In this document: positions 24,994 to 33,773 of the stretch, piece by piece | Layout: every line of letters begins with the position of its first letter | Position numbering within the stretch: position 1 is the stretch's first letter | DNA from: Edaphobacter acidisoli | Lineage (GTDB): Bacteria > Acidobacteriota > Terriglobia > Terriglobales > Acidobacteriaceae | DNA length: 64,000 bases | NCBI RefSeq assembly: GCF_014642855.1 | Contig: NZ_BMJB01000001.1 | Coordinates: forward strand, 558,001 to 622,000 | Reading direction: 5' to 3' | Translations under genes and position numbers: made by a program | Notes under the pieces: generated by a model | Seen by the model: only the letters and a program-made list of their open reading frames with translations | The model's database searches: none | What the model was told of the DNA's origin: nothing

Positions 24994-25569
24994 ATGGCGA
25001 CTCCTCCGACTGTCTTGGCTGCAGAGCCAACTTCGACTTCAACTCCGGCGGCCGCACTTGCGCCCGCCCCAGCCGGATTTCCGATGGGACCGCTGCTCAT
25101 CGCAGTAATTTCCGGAATCGTGATTGCCACGCTCGCTCTCGGCAGTGTCGCGTACTGGCTGCTACGCTCGGGGCGCCTGCCGATGCAAGGCAAGGCATCC
25201 GTGCGGCAGGAGCAGGTAGCACCGACTCCGACCCATGTGGTTGCGCTCGACCCTTTGGTGGTCAACCTAGCTGACGCGGGAGGGAACGCCTATCTCCGTG
25301 TGACGATGGCTCTTCGTGTGGAAGATGTCACTGGCAAGAAAGGCGCAAGCGAGTCGAACGAGAAATCTGGCGATGCGAATGCCAGTGGTTCGGTCGCGGA
25401 GGTGCGAGATACGGCGTTGACGGTGCTGGGGCAGCAGACCTCGACGGAGCTGCTGGCTCCTGGAGGCAAGGAGCACCTCAAGTCGCAGCTCAAGGCGGCG
25501 TTAGCAGCGCATGATCCAGACCTGAAGGTCGTGGATATTTTTTTTACGGATTTTCTAGTGCAGCAGTAG
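24994..25569 (+). CDS. fliL: Flagellar basal body-associated protein FliL
   Basis: About 191 residues; a single-pass inner-membrane protein beside the stators. After a Pro/Ala-rich start comes one membrane helix (PLLIAVISGIVIATLALGSV), then the periplasmic FliL domain (VALDPLVVNLADAGGNAYLR; ALTVLGQQTSTELL; LKVVDIFFTDFLVQQ). An insert rich in Ser/Asn/Lys (about residues 113-130) is unusual. The start is uncertain: ATG 24994 has no ribosome site and nearly coincides with the predicted sigma-54 start; GTG 24955 and ATG 25084 are alternatives. Confidence 0.85.
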   Translation: MATPPTVLAAEPTSTSTPAAALAPAPAGFPMGPLLIAVISGIVIATLALGSVAYWLLRSGRLPMQGKASVRQEQVAPTPTHVVALDPLVVNLADAGGNAYLRVTMALRVEDVTGKKGASESNEKSGDANASGSVAEVRDTALTVLGQQTSTELLAPGGKEHLKSQLKAALAAHDPDLKVVDIFFTDFLVQQ

Positions 25570-25596
25570 AGCAAGGGCAAAGAAAAGGACGGAAAT

Positions 25597-25944
25597 ATGG
25601 CTACGGCAATGATGATTACGCAGCCAGCAGGGCTCATCACTTCGTCTTCCGTTACCGGAAAGCATGAAGAGAGAGCTGTTGCGCCAGAAGACCGGATGGC
25701 TCAGATTGAACAACACTCTGCATGGCCGATGCTCTCACAGATCAGGATGACGATGCGAGCGGAGCTGCCGCTGGATCGCTTCCGTGTTCGAGATCTGCTT
25801 TCACTCGCCAAGGGGCAAGTGTTCGAAACCGTGTCCCCAGATACAGAAGACGTGCCCATCCGGTTTGGAAATGTGCAATTGGGGTGGGGTGAATTTGAAG
25901 TGGTCGAACAGAGGATTGCGCTGCGCTTAACGCGCCTGGATTAG
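25597..25944 (+). CDS. SpoA-domain protein, diverged FliN-like switch component
   Basis: A 115-residue protein whose last 75 residues form a SpoA (FliM/FliN C-terminal) domain: MLSQIRMTMRAELPLDRFRV, RDLLSLAKGQVFET, then VQLGWGEFEVVEQRIALRLTRL. It sits where fliN usually lies (after fliL, before fliO), yet a more typical FliN is encoded at 33477-33773 beside fliM. It lacks the EPVD...ARGEVV core of true FliN. It may be a second C-ring subunit or a specialised variant comparable to SctQ-type short products. The ribosome site is AAGGAC at 25585-25590. Confidence 0.75.
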   Translation: MATAMMITQPAGLITSSSVTGKHEERAVAPEDRMAQIEQHSAWPMLSQIRMTMRAELPLDRFRVRDLLSLAKGQVFETVSPDTEDVPIRFGNVQLGWGEFEVVEQRIALRLTRLD

Positions 25945-25992
25945 CAAGCGCCAATTCACATCGAAGACAAACAGATAGGACGATGCAACGGT

Positions 25993-26292
25993 ATGGAATT
26001 GATACGTGGAGCAAAAGCAACAAGAAAGACGAGCCAGCCTGAGGTGCAGGGTCTTGCCGGATGGGCAATCAATCTGATGAAAAATCGCGGCAGTTTGCGA
26101 GAAGGTTCGGAGCGGCAGATGCGTCTCGAAGAGACACTTTCGCTCGGCGGCAAGAGGCAATTGCTGCTGATTAGCTGCGCGGGAGAGAAATTTCTGGTGG
26201 GCGGAAGTATGGAGAGTGTTGAGGTGATCGTTCCTGTCAGGAGCCACGGATCTACGGAAGCAGCAAAGGGCACGGACACTCAATGCAGTTAG
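25993..26292 (+). CDS. fliO: FliO-like protein lacking a membrane segment
   Basis: A 99-residue protein in the fliO position directly before fliP. The cytoplasmic FliO core is recognisable: MRLEETLSLGGKRQLLLISC, AGEKFLVGGSMESVEVI. FliO normally has an N-terminal transmembrane helix and chaperones FliP into the export gate. Here the first 45 residues are basic and polar with no hydrophobic stretch long enough to cross the membrane. It overlaps fliP by 10 bases. The call rests on motif and synteny. Confidence 0.72.
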   Translation: MELIRGAKATRKTSQPEVQGLAGWAINLMKNRGSLREGSERQMRLEETLSLGGKRQLLLISCAGEKFLVGGSMESVEVIVPVRSHGSTEAAKGTDTQCS

Positions 26293-27116
26293 CGAAGTGG
26301 TCACAATGGGTTGTTATTGTGCTGGCGCTTGCCGTGCCAACGGCCGCTGCTCGTGCGCAGCAGGCTCCCCGCGGTCAATCGACGAGTCGCACACAAACCT
26401 TCAAAAGCGCTGGGGATTCTTCGGATACAGGTTCAGAGTTCGGAGCGGCGGCTTCAAAGGCCGATATTTCGATTGCCGATGCCCTGAAGGCCAACCGAAG
26501 CGTCCCATGGTCGATTGTGCTGGGGCTTACGCTTCTAACGTTGCTGCCCGCATTGTTGCTGTCGATGACACCGATGGTACGTCTGCTGGTGGTCTTTCAT
26601 TTTTTGCGACAGGCCCTGGGTACGCAGACTGCGCCGTCCAACCAGGTCTTGATGGGACTTGCGCTGATGATGACCTGGTTTTTGATGCAGCCGGTGATGG
26701 TTCAAGTAGAGCAGACGGCAGTCGCACCTTACAGTGCAGGAACAATTAGCGGTACAGAGGCAATTGAGCGCGGCATGGCGCCTGTCAAGCAGTACATGCT
26801 CCGCTATGCGCGCGAGAAGGACCTTGCGGTGTTTGCATCGGCTGGTATGGCTTCGCAGCCTCGGACAAAAGATGATCTACCGATGCAGGTCGTTGTGCCC
26901 GCATACATTCTAAGTGAATTGAAGGCCGGGTTCGAAATCGGAGCGATCCTTTTCCTGCCGTTTTTGCTGGTTGATCTCGTGGTAGCGAGCGTGACGACCT
27001 CAGTGGGAATGATGCAGTTGCCGCCGGTGGTGATCTCGACGCCGTTGAAGATTCTGCTGTTTGTGATGGTCGATGGCTGGCATCTGCTGGCTGCCGAGCT
27101 CATCAAGAGCTTTTAG
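26283..27116 (+). CDS. fliP: Flagellar export gate protein FliP
   Basis: A 277-residue gate subunit. It has a cleavable signal peptide (QWVVIVLALAVPTAAARAQ), a Ser-rich linker, and the conserved FliP core: MTPMVRLLVVFHFLRQALGT, PSNQVLMGLALMMTWFLMQP, then IPAYILSELKAGFEIGAILF-like (VPAYILSELKAGFEIGAILF) and MMQLPPVVISTPLKILLFVM. With FliQ and FliR it forms the helical export channel in the MS ring. The order fliO-fliP-fliQ-fliR-flhB-flhA is canonical. Confidence 0.97.
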   Translation: MQLAKWSQWVVIVLALAVPTAAARAQQAPRGQSTSRTQTFKSAGDSSDTGSEFGAAASKADISIADALKANRSVPWSIVLGLTLLTLLPALLLSMTPMVRLLVVFHFLRQALGTQTAPSNQVLMGLALMMTWFLMQPVMVQVEQTAVAPYSAGTISGTEAIERGMAPVKQYMLRYAREKDLAVFASAGMASQPRTKDDLPMQVVVPAYILSELKAGFEIGAILFLPFLLVDLVVASVTTSVGMMQLPPVVISTPLKILLFVMVDGWHLLAAELIKSF

Positions 27117-27122
27117 TGTGCG

Positions 27123-27407
27123 ATGAGGAGTGCATTTGTGGGACCGGACCAGGTAGTGGAGCTGATTCGAAAAACATTGATCGAGGCGATGGTGCTGAGC
27201 ACGCCTCTGCTGCTGGTGACCTGCGTGGTCAGCCTCGCTGTGAGTCTGGTGCAGACGCTGACGAGTGTGCAGGAGCAGACGCTTTCGACGGTTCCGAGGC
27301 TAGTAGCTGTCTTTGTGGCGACGATGGTTGCGCTGCCGTGGATGGTGCATCGCGTTGTGGGTTTCACGGTGCGGATGCTCTCCGATCTTCACCAGTATCT
27401 GGGGTAG
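27123..27407 (+). CDS. fliQ: Flagellar export gate protein FliQ
   Basis: A 94-residue protein with two membrane helices (LIEAMVLSTPLLLVTCVVSL and VPRLVAVFVATMVALPWMVH) joined by the conserved turn SLVQTLTSVQEQTLSTVPR. Length and motif are typical. It starts 6 bases after the fliP stop and ends 3 bases before fliR. Confidence 0.96.
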   Translation: MRSAFVGPDQVVELIRKTLIEAMVLSTPLLLVTCVVSLAVSLVQTLTSVQEQTLSTVPRLVAVFVATMVALPWMVHRVVGFTVRMLSDLHQYLG

Positions 27408-27410
27408 CGC

Positions 27411-28190
27411 ATGAGTCAGGATGCTGCATTGATCGTCGACTGGCAGAGCTATCTCACGGCAGGCGTGCTGGTGCTTGTGCGATTGAGTGGGTTGATGGTG
27501 TTTGCGCCGGTGTTTTCTTCGGCTGCTATCGCTCCACGTATCAAGGCGGGATTTGTCATTGCGATGACAGCACTCCTCGCGCCTGCCGTTATGGTTCTTC
27601 CTGGAGCGCACCCGACGCTGGATATGAAGTCGGTGCTCGGCGAGCTTGCGGTTGGGCTGGTGTTCGGCATCTCGCTTTCGTTGTTGATGGAGGCACTGAT
27701 ATTTGCTGGAGCACTGCTCAGCTTGCAGTTCAGCTTTTCGCTCGTTAACTTGATGGACCCAAACTCGCGCATTGAGATTGACGTGCTTGGCCAGGTACTT
27801 AATTGGCTTGGTTTGTTGGTCATCATTGCGGCGGGTTTGGACAGGACTCTTATTGCGTCGGTGGTGCGCAGCTTCAGCGTAGTTCCCGTTGGTGAAGCAG
27901 TCATGCATGCAAAGACTGGAGCCGCCATCGTAATGATGGCTGGTGGCATTTTTCTTGCCGGTTTGCAATTAGCAGCTCCGGTGCTTGCGGCTTCTCTGAC
28001 GGTTGAGGTAGTAGTTGCGCTGGTATCGCGCCTGGCACCGCAGTTGCCTGCGATGGTGGTGAGTATTCCACTGAAGACGTTGGTCTCGTATGCAGTGCTG
28101 ATTGCCAGCCTTGCAGTGTGGCCTGGATGGATTGAGCGGCACTTTACGGCGCTGCTCGATGCTGCAGGAAGGTTGATGGCGTCCATATGA
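27411..28190 (+). CDS. fliR: Flagellar export gate protein FliR
   Basis: A 259-residue integral membrane protein with about six helices, for example VLVLVRLSGLMVFAPVFSSA and VVIAAGLDRTLIASVVRSF-like (VIIAAGLDRTLIASVVRSF). The family segment RIKAGFVIAMTALLAP and the C-terminal PQLPAMVVSIPLKTLVSYAV are present. Its stop overlaps the flhB start by 4 bases (ATGA). Confidence 0.96.
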   Translation: MSQDAALIVDWQSYLTAGVLVLVRLSGLMVFAPVFSSAAIAPRIKAGFVIAMTALLAPAVMVLPGAHPTLDMKSVLGELAVGLVFGISLSLLMEALIFAGALLSLQFSFSLVNLMDPNSRIEIDVLGQVLNWLGLLVIIAAGLDRTLIASVVRSFSVVPVGEAVMHAKTGAAIVMMAGGIFLAGLQLAAPVLAASLTVEVVVALVSRLAPQLPAMVVSIPLKTLVSYAVLIASLAVWPGWIERHFTALLDAAGRLMASI

Positions 28191-29326
28191 GCGAAAAAGG
28201 TACAGAGCAGGCGACTCCGCAAAAGAAGAAGAAGGCGCGTGAGAAGGGCGACTCTGTGCATAGTCGTGAGTTGCTCTCTGCCGTGGCAATGCTGAGTGGC
28301 GTACTGATGCTGGGGATTGTCGCGCACAACTTCGTGGCTGGTTGGAGAGATGCGTTCGAGGAGTGCGTTCGGATTGCAGCGGCGAGCGATGGGGCGGATG
28401 CGGGCATGATCTGGAGTCGGGCTGCACGAGCAATGCTCGGCCCGGTTGCACTGCCTGTGGGATTGGTATTGGCTGCCAGCTTTGCTGGTGCGTTGATCTC
28501 GGGTCTTGCACAGAGTGGAGGCTTCCAGATCTATGCCAATGCATTGGAGCCAAAGTTTTCGAAGCTTAGCCCAGTCACGAATCTGCAGAACTTGTTTTCG
28601 CTGCGATCGGCTACGCGGATGCTCAAGTCATTGGTGCCGGCAGCTGCGATGGGGTTTCTGGGGTGGAATGCGCTTAGGGCTCTGATGGCGCCGATGCCTG
28701 TGATGAGTCTGGTGAGGTTGCCATCCACATTTTCAACTGCGTACCAACTGGCATTCGATGCCGCATGGATCACGCTTGCGTGGTCGGCGCTGGATTATGC
28801 GGTTGAATGGCGGAGCTGGAATGAGCGGCTGAAGATGACGAAGCAGGAGTTGCGAGACGAGGCTCGTGACACGATGGGCAATCCGCAGATTAAGGCGAAG
28901 ATACGCCAGGTGCAGCGTGCTATGCGTCGGCGAAAGGTGAAGGCTGATATGTCGCGCGCAAGCGTGGTCATCACGAACCCGACGCACTACGCAGTGGCTC
29001 TTGAATTCGACTTCGAAACGATGGCAGCTCCTACGGTGCTGGCTAAGGGGCGCGATCTTCATGCAGCAGAGATACGCGAAGAAGCGCGGTGGGCGGGAGT
29101 TCCGTTGATTGAGAACCCTCCGCTGGCGCGCAGCCTGTACAAGATGGTCGAGCCCGGTCAGTCGATTCCGTTTGAGTTGTATGCCGCAGTGGCTGGAATT
29201 TTGGCGTATCTGTATCGGCAAAAAGTTGCCGAGCGTGTGAGGCGTGAACGAGAAGCGCAGCAGCGTGCTAAGGCGGTGCCTCCAGTGGCGTTTGCGGGCA
29301 TGCGCGGCTTTGGAGGTGGGATGTGA
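28187..29326 (+). CDS. flhB: Flagellar export switch protein FlhB
   Basis: A 379-residue export component. The N-terminal region shows the typical EQATPQKKKKAREKGDSVHS, followed by four membrane helices. The cytoplasmic domain has the self-cleavage motif NPTH in VITNPTHYAVAL, where cleavage between Asn and Pro lets FliK switch export from hook to filament proteins. The tail (RAKAVPPVAFAGMRGFGGGM) extends beyond the conserved domain. It overlaps fliR and flhA by 4 bases each. Confidence 0.97.
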   Translation: MSEKGTEQATPQKKKKAREKGDSVHSRELLSAVAMLSGVLMLGIVAHNFVAGWRDAFEECVRIAAASDGADAGMIWSRAARAMLGPVALPVGLVLAASFAGALISGLAQSGGFQIYANALEPKFSKLSPVTNLQNLFSLRSATRMLKSLVPAAAMGFLGWNALRALMAPMPVMSLVRLPSTFSTAYQLAFDAAWITLAWSALDYAVEWRSWNERLKMTKQELRDEARDTMGNPQIKAKIRQVQRAMRRRKVKADMSRASVVITNPTHYAVALEFDFETMAAPTVLAKGRDLHAAEIREEARWAGVPLIENPPLARSLYKMVEPGQSIPFELYAAVAGILAYLYRQKVAERVRREREAQQRAKAVPPVAFAGMRGFGGGM

Positions 29327-31449
29327 GCGGAGAAACGTTGAAGCGGAGCGGCGTATTGTCAGCCGCAAGTCTGCGAAAAGTATTGTTGCCTGTGACCGCG
29401 GTCAGCATGGTCTTCGTCATGCTGATTCCGATTCCCAGCTTTGTGTTGGATGTGTTGCTGGCGTTGTCGATTACTGCATCGGTGATTGTGTTTCTGACAG
29501 CAGTGCAGCTGAGGCGCGCGGTTGATTTTTCGGTGTTTCCTACACTATTGCTTTTGCTCACACTGTTCCGGCTTTCGCTCAATATTGCATCGAGCCGCAT
29601 GATCCTGCTCCATGGGCATGAAGGCACCCATGCTGCCGGATCGGTGATTGAGGCGTTTGGGCAGTTTGTCATTGGTGGAAATTATGTTGTTGGCTTTGTG
29701 CTGTTTCTCGCGTTGATCGCGATTCAGTTTCTTGTTGTGAGCCATGGTGCTGTGCGGACGGCGGAGGTGACTGCGCGGTTTACGCTCGATGCACTGCCAG
29801 GCAAACAGATGGCGATCGATGCCGATATGAATGCTGGCCTGATTGACGAACAGGGCGCGAGAAAGCGGCGGCATGCGATTGCGCGTGAGGCCGAATTTTA
29901 CGGCGCGATGGATGGCGCCGCGAAGTTCAACCAGAGAGATTCGCTGGCGACGATGCTGATTACCGCAATCAACATTGTTGCGGGACTTTTGATTGGTGTA
30001 CTGCAGCAGGGTGTTGACCTTACGACCGCGGTGAAGACGTATACCACGCTGACGGTTGGCGACGGACTGGTCACGATGATTCCCAGTCTGCTCGTCTCTA
30101 TTGCCGGCGGTATTGTGCTGACGCGGGCTTCGTCAACCGGATCGCTGGATGAGGACCTCGGGACGCAGCTCTTCCGCAAAAAGAACACGCTATGGATTGC
30201 CTGCGGAGTTTTGCTTGCGCTGGCCTTAGTACCTGGTCTGCCTAAGTTGTCGTTTGTATTGATGGCGGTGGGCGTTGGTCTTCTTGCACGCAAGCTTCCA
30301 GAGAAGGATGAGGCGCTTTTGCTTGCCGAGGCGGACGAGACTTCTGTAGGTGCGTCGAAGACTGCCAAGTCTGGCGCTGCGGATTCAGCTAAGGGAGAGA
30401 ATCTGGCATCGTTGCTGAAGATGGACGACCTGACGCTGGAGATTGGATTCCAGTTGATTCCGCTGGTTGACGAAAAACAGGGCGGGCAGATGTTGAACCG
30501 TGTGCGGGCATTGCGGCGTCATCTGGCAACCGAGCTTGGGTTTATCGTTCCGCCGATTCACATTACAGACAACCTGCGGTTGAAGCCACGTGAGTATGTG
30601 GTGAGTTTGCGCGGCACTGAGATTGCGCGTTGGCAGACGGAGCAGAACTGTTTGCTGGCGGTTAACGCCGATCCGAAGGCGCGACAACTGCCCGGAGTAG
30701 AGACGCGCGAGCCTGCGTTCGGCGTGATGGCGCGATGGATCCAGCCTGGACTGGAAGAACAGGCTCTGGCTGCGGGGTACTCCGTGGTGGACCAGACAAC
30801 GGTGATAGGTACTCATATGGCTGAACTTGTGCGACGTCATGCGCATGAGCTTCTGGGGCGGCAGGAGGTGAAGCGCCTGCTCGACAGCATGAATGAGGCG
30901 TATCCCAAGCTGGTTGAGGAACTGGTGCCGAAGCTGATGAGCCTGGGAGAAGTGCAGAAGGTTCTGCAGCAGCTTTTGCGTGAGCAGGTTTCGATTCGCG
31001 ACCTTGGGACGATTCTCGAGGTGCTGGTCGATGCGGCGCAGCAATCGAAGAACGTGGTGCACCTGGTGGAGTGTGTGCGGCAGTCGCTGGGGCGTGGGCT
31101 GGTGCATCCGCTGCTGGATGGCGACGGAGGGTTGCGAGTACTGATGCTGGAACAAGGGTTGGAGACAGAGCTAGTCCATACCTTCGATCCGCAAAATGCG
31201 CCTCTAATGCTGGGCGATGGCGCTCGCTCGGGGGCAGCGCAGGGCGATTATCTGCGGAGGCTTGTGGAATCTGTGAAACGCCTAACCGGAGGGTCCTCTG
31301 GATCGGCAAGCCCCGTGCTGTTATGTCCGAGTCCGGCTCGCTATCACGTGCGACGGTGGCTGGAGCCGTTTCTGCCGAAGGTGACAGTGCTGGCGCCAGC
31401 CGAAATTCCGGCGGAGATAAGAGTAAGGACGATCGGAACGATTGGTTGA
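29323..31449 (+). CDS. flhA: Flagellar export gate protein FlhA
   Basis: A 708-residue protein: eight predicted membrane helices in the first 330 residues (VSMVFVMLIPIPSFVLDVLL opens the first), the FHIPEP-type signature region (RDSLATMLITAINIVAGLLI; TLTVGDGLVTMIPSLLVSIA), a linker at about 345-365 and the large cytoplasmic nonameric ring domain (LEIGFQLIPLVDEKQGGQML; VSIRDLGTILEVLVDAAQQS). It takes up chaperone-substrate complexes. The GTG start lies in a TGTGA overlap with flhB. No flhF or flhG follows. Confidence 0.97.
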   Translation: MSGETLKRSGVLSAASLRKVLLPVTAVSMVFVMLIPIPSFVLDVLLALSITASVIVFLTAVQLRRAVDFSVFPTLLLLLTLFRLSLNIASSRMILLHGHEGTHAAGSVIEAFGQFVIGGNYVVGFVLFLALIAIQFLVVSHGAVRTAEVTARFTLDALPGKQMAIDADMNAGLIDEQGARKRRHAIAREAEFYGAMDGAAKFNQRDSLATMLITAINIVAGLLIGVLQQGVDLTTAVKTYTTLTVGDGLVTMIPSLLVSIAGGIVLTRASSTGSLDEDLGTQLFRKKNTLWIACGVLLALALVPGLPKLSFVLMAVGVGLLARKLPEKDEALLLAEADETSVGASKTAKSGAADSAKGENLASLLKMDDLTLEIGFQLIPLVDEKQGGQMLNRVRALRRHLATELGFIVPPIHITDNLRLKPREYVVSLRGTEIARWQTEQNCLLAVNADPKARQLPGVETREPAFGVMARWIQPGLEEQALAAGYSVVDQTTVIGTHMAELVRRHAHELLGRQEVKRLLDSMNEAYPKLVEELVPKLMSLGEVQKVLQQLLREQVSIRDLGTILEVLVDAAQQSKNVVHLVECVRQSLGRGLVHPLLDGDGGLRVLMLEQGLETELVHTFDPQNAPLMLGDGARSGAAQGDYLRRLVESVKRLTGGSSGSASPVLLCPSPARYHVRRWLEPFLPKVTVLAPAEIPAEIRVRTIGTIG

Positions 31450-31506
31450 GCGAGACGGTAATCAGAGACGGTCTAGTCAATGCGGAGAAGAAAGCGGGGA
31501 AGTGAG

Positions 31507-32424
31507 ATGAGTGCAGGTGGCGCAGTTCCGGCGCGGGTGTTTGAGCAGTTGTCGAAGAAGAGAGGCTTCAACGATGCAGCAGCTTTCGATGACTATGCGG
31601 GGGGAGAAGCGAAAGATGCAAAGGCATCCATGTCCTTTGTGGATAGTGTTGCAGTGTTGCCCGAGAACTACGCGGCACCGGAGCGCGACGTTTTGTTGAT
31701 GGAGCATCTGCCGACTGTGCGATATGTAGCTCGTAGGATTCACGAGCGGCTGCCGCAGCATGTTGATCTCGATGATCTGGTGTCGGCTGGTGTTGTCGGC
31801 TTGATCGATGCGCTTTCGAAGTTTGATCGCAGTAAAAAAGTTCAGTTCAAGAGTTATGCGCAGTTTCGAATTCGCGGCGCAATCCTTGATTCGCTGCGGA
31901 CGCTTGACTGGAGTCCACGTGAGCTTCGTCGCAAGGGCAGGGCAGTGGAAGAGGCGATCCGCGCAGTTACCCAACGTGTTGGCCGTGCACCGCTTGAGCA
32001 GGAGATTGCGACAGAGATGGGGCTGGGCCTTGGGGATTATCAGCAGCTTCTGGGTGAGTTGAAAGGGCTTGAGATTGGAAGCCTGCACATTGAGCGGTCA
32101 GAAGACTCCGGCGATGAGGAGCTTGCATATGTTCCAGGCTCGCCTGAAGAGGACCCGCTCTTTCGCTGTCTGAAAGGTGAGATGAAGCAGCGACTCGCGG
32201 ATGCAATCGATGACTTGCCGGAGAAGGAGCGCATGGTGTTGACGCTCTATTACTATGAGGAACTCACGATGAAGGAGATTGGGTTGACGCTCGGCGTGGT
32301 GGAGTCGCGCGTCTCGCAGATTCATTCTTCGGCGGTGGTTCGTCTGCGTGTTGCGTTGGCAGGGCTGCACAATGGCATTCCGGCAGAGGTCAAGAGTTTG
32401 AAACGTAAGACTGTGGTGCGTTGA
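31507..32424 (+). CDS. fliA: Flagellar sigma factor FliA (sigma-28)
   Basis: About 305 residues. Region 2 is visible as YVARRIHERLPQHVDLDDLVSAGVVGLIDA (split here) with FKSYAQFRIRGAILDSLRTL; region 3 as RKGRAVEEAIRAVTQRVGRA; region 4 as LPEKERMVLTLYYYEELTMKE ending with a helix-turn-helix. This is the FliA/WhiG branch of sigma-70 factors, which transcribes late flagellar genes. An N-terminal extension of about 60 residues is longer than in E. coli FliA. ATG 31507 is preferred over 31480 because GGGGAAG precedes it. No anti-sigma factor FlgM was found here. Confidence 0.93.
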   Translation: MSAGGAVPARVFEQLSKKRGFNDAAAFDDYAGGEAKDAKASMSFVDSVAVLPENYAAPERDVLLMEHLPTVRYVARRIHERLPQHVDLDDLVSAGVVGLIDALSKFDRSKKVQFKSYAQFRIRGAILDSLRTLDWSPRELRRKGRAVEEAIRAVTQRVGRAPLEQEIATEMGLGLGDYQQLLGELKGLEIGSLHIERSEDSGDEELAYVPGSPEEDPLFRCLKGEMKQRLADAIDDLPEKERMVLTLYYYEELTMKEIGLTLGVVESRVSQIHSSAVVRLRVALAGLHNGIPAEVKSLKRKTVVR

Positions 32425-32458
32425 AGATTACTGAGATGAAGAGAGACGAGGGTGATGG

Positions 32459-33463
32459 ATGGGCAAGCAATTAGGACAGGGCGATATTGATGCGCTGTTT
32501 GCGGCAGCAGCGACCAAGGCGGCTTCACAGGACGGCGTGCCAGAGGAGACGCCGATTGAGTTGTACAACTTTAGCCGTGCGGGACAAATCAGCAACGATC
32601 AAATGCGGGCTATTAGTTCAGTGAATGATCTTTTCGCCAGAAATCTGATGCATACGCTTGGTGCATGGCTTCGCGCACAGTTCAAAGTGAAACTGGTTGC
32701 GGGTGAGCAGCTACCATTCAATGAATTTCTGGAACGCATTACTCCTCCGACCTATATATGTTCGGTCAGGCTGGAGCCTTTGGGGGCTGTGGGGTTGTTT
32801 GAATTCGATATGGCGATTGCCGCTCCGATTGTGGATGTGTTGCTCGGAGGAGTTGGGCGCGCATGGGCAGCGCGTGAGCTGACTGAGATTGAGGAAGCCA
32901 TTCTGACCTCGGTAGTGGAGATGGCAGTCGATGAGTTGAACCTGGCCTGGCAGTCTGTGGGGTTGGAGTTTGTGTTTGAGAAGCGCGAGACGGAGGCTGC
33001 CGTTGCGCGCATGCTGACCTTGAGCGAAAAGACACTCTGCGTAAGTTTCGAAGCACGCATGCCCGAGGCGCAGGGAACGATCAATCTGTGTTTGCCGGCG
33101 GTGGTGCTGAATGCAATTCTGCGCAGGTTGATTTCAGAGGGCGATAGGCCGAAGCGGCGGTCTAAGGAAGCGCAGGCGCGTGTGCGCAATTTGATGGGTG
33201 ATGTGAAGCTAAGCGCTGCGCTTCAGTTTCCCGCGATGCGGCTGCGCGCGAGCGATCTGACTGCGCTTGCTCCTGGAACGGTCTTGCGCTTGCCTCTTGC
33301 GAAGCATGCGGCATCAGAACTGCGAATAGGTGGCTTGCAGTTTGGGCGGGCATATCCGGTGCGGAGTGGGGAACACCGCGGAGCGCAACTGGAGGAGTGT
33401 ATCGATGTTGTAGCAGCGGCGAATACAGAACCTGCCTCCGAGCAGACAGCAAGCGTGAATTAG
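32459..33463 (+). CDS. fliM: Flagellar motor switch protein FliM
   Basis: A 334-residue C-ring protein. The N-terminus (MGKQLGQGDIDALFAAAAT) contains the LSQxEIDALF-like peptide that binds CheY-P. The CheC-like middle domain (LEPLGAVGLFEFDMAIAAPI; DVLLGGVG) and a C-terminal SpoA domain (VRNLMGDVKLSAALQFPAMR) follow. The gene lies after fliA rather than at its more common site behind fliL. GAGGGTG precedes the ATG. Confidence 0.94.
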   Translation: MGKQLGQGDIDALFAAAATKAASQDGVPEETPIELYNFSRAGQISNDQMRAISSVNDLFARNLMHTLGAWLRAQFKVKLVAGEQLPFNEFLERITPPTYICSVRLEPLGAVGLFEFDMAIAAPIVDVLLGGVGRAWAARELTEIEEAILTSVVEMAVDELNLAWQSVGLEFVFEKRETEAAVARMLTLSEKTLCVSFEARMPEAQGTINLCLPAVVLNAILRRLISEGDRPKRRSKEAQARVRNLMGDVKLSAALQFPAMRLRASDLTALAPGTVLRLPLAKHAASELRIGGLQFGRAYPVRSGEHRGAQLEECIDVVAAANTEPASEQTASVN

Positions 33464-33476
33464 AGAGGATTGAAGC

Positions 33477-33773
33477 ATGGATGTAGTGGAAACGGTGGGA
33501 GGCGAAGCTGGAATTGATCTGCTCCGCGACATCGAACTTGATGCGACGTTGCAGTTCGGAGAGCGCGAGATGTTTTTGCGCGAGGTGCTGGAACTGGGAC
33601 CGGGAGATGTTGTTGAACTCGACCGGCACGTTTCGGAGCCAGTGGACCTGGTGGTTGGAGATAGGATTGTTGCGCGCGGAGAGGTCGTCGTGATGAACGG
33701 AAACTTCGCGCTGCGTGTGACAGAAGTAGCGACGCCGCAACTGCGGCTGGAGAGTATTCGATGCCTCTTTTGA
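33477..33773 (+). CDS. fliN: Flagellar motor switch protein FliN
   Basis: A 98-residue SpoA-domain protein with the canonical FliN core: LLRDIELDATLQFGEREMFL, REVLELGPGDVVELDRHVSE, PVDLVVGDRIVARGEVVVMN, NFALRVTEV. It forms the base of the C-ring with FliM, encoded 13 bases upstream. It is much closer to typical FliN than the SpoA protein at 25597. It overlaps the next gene by 13 bases. Confidence 0.95.
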   Translation: MDVVETVGGEAGIDLLRDIELDATLQFGEREMFLREVLELGPGDVVELDRHVSEPVDLVVGDRIVARGEVVVMNGNFALRVTEVATPQLRLESIRCLF

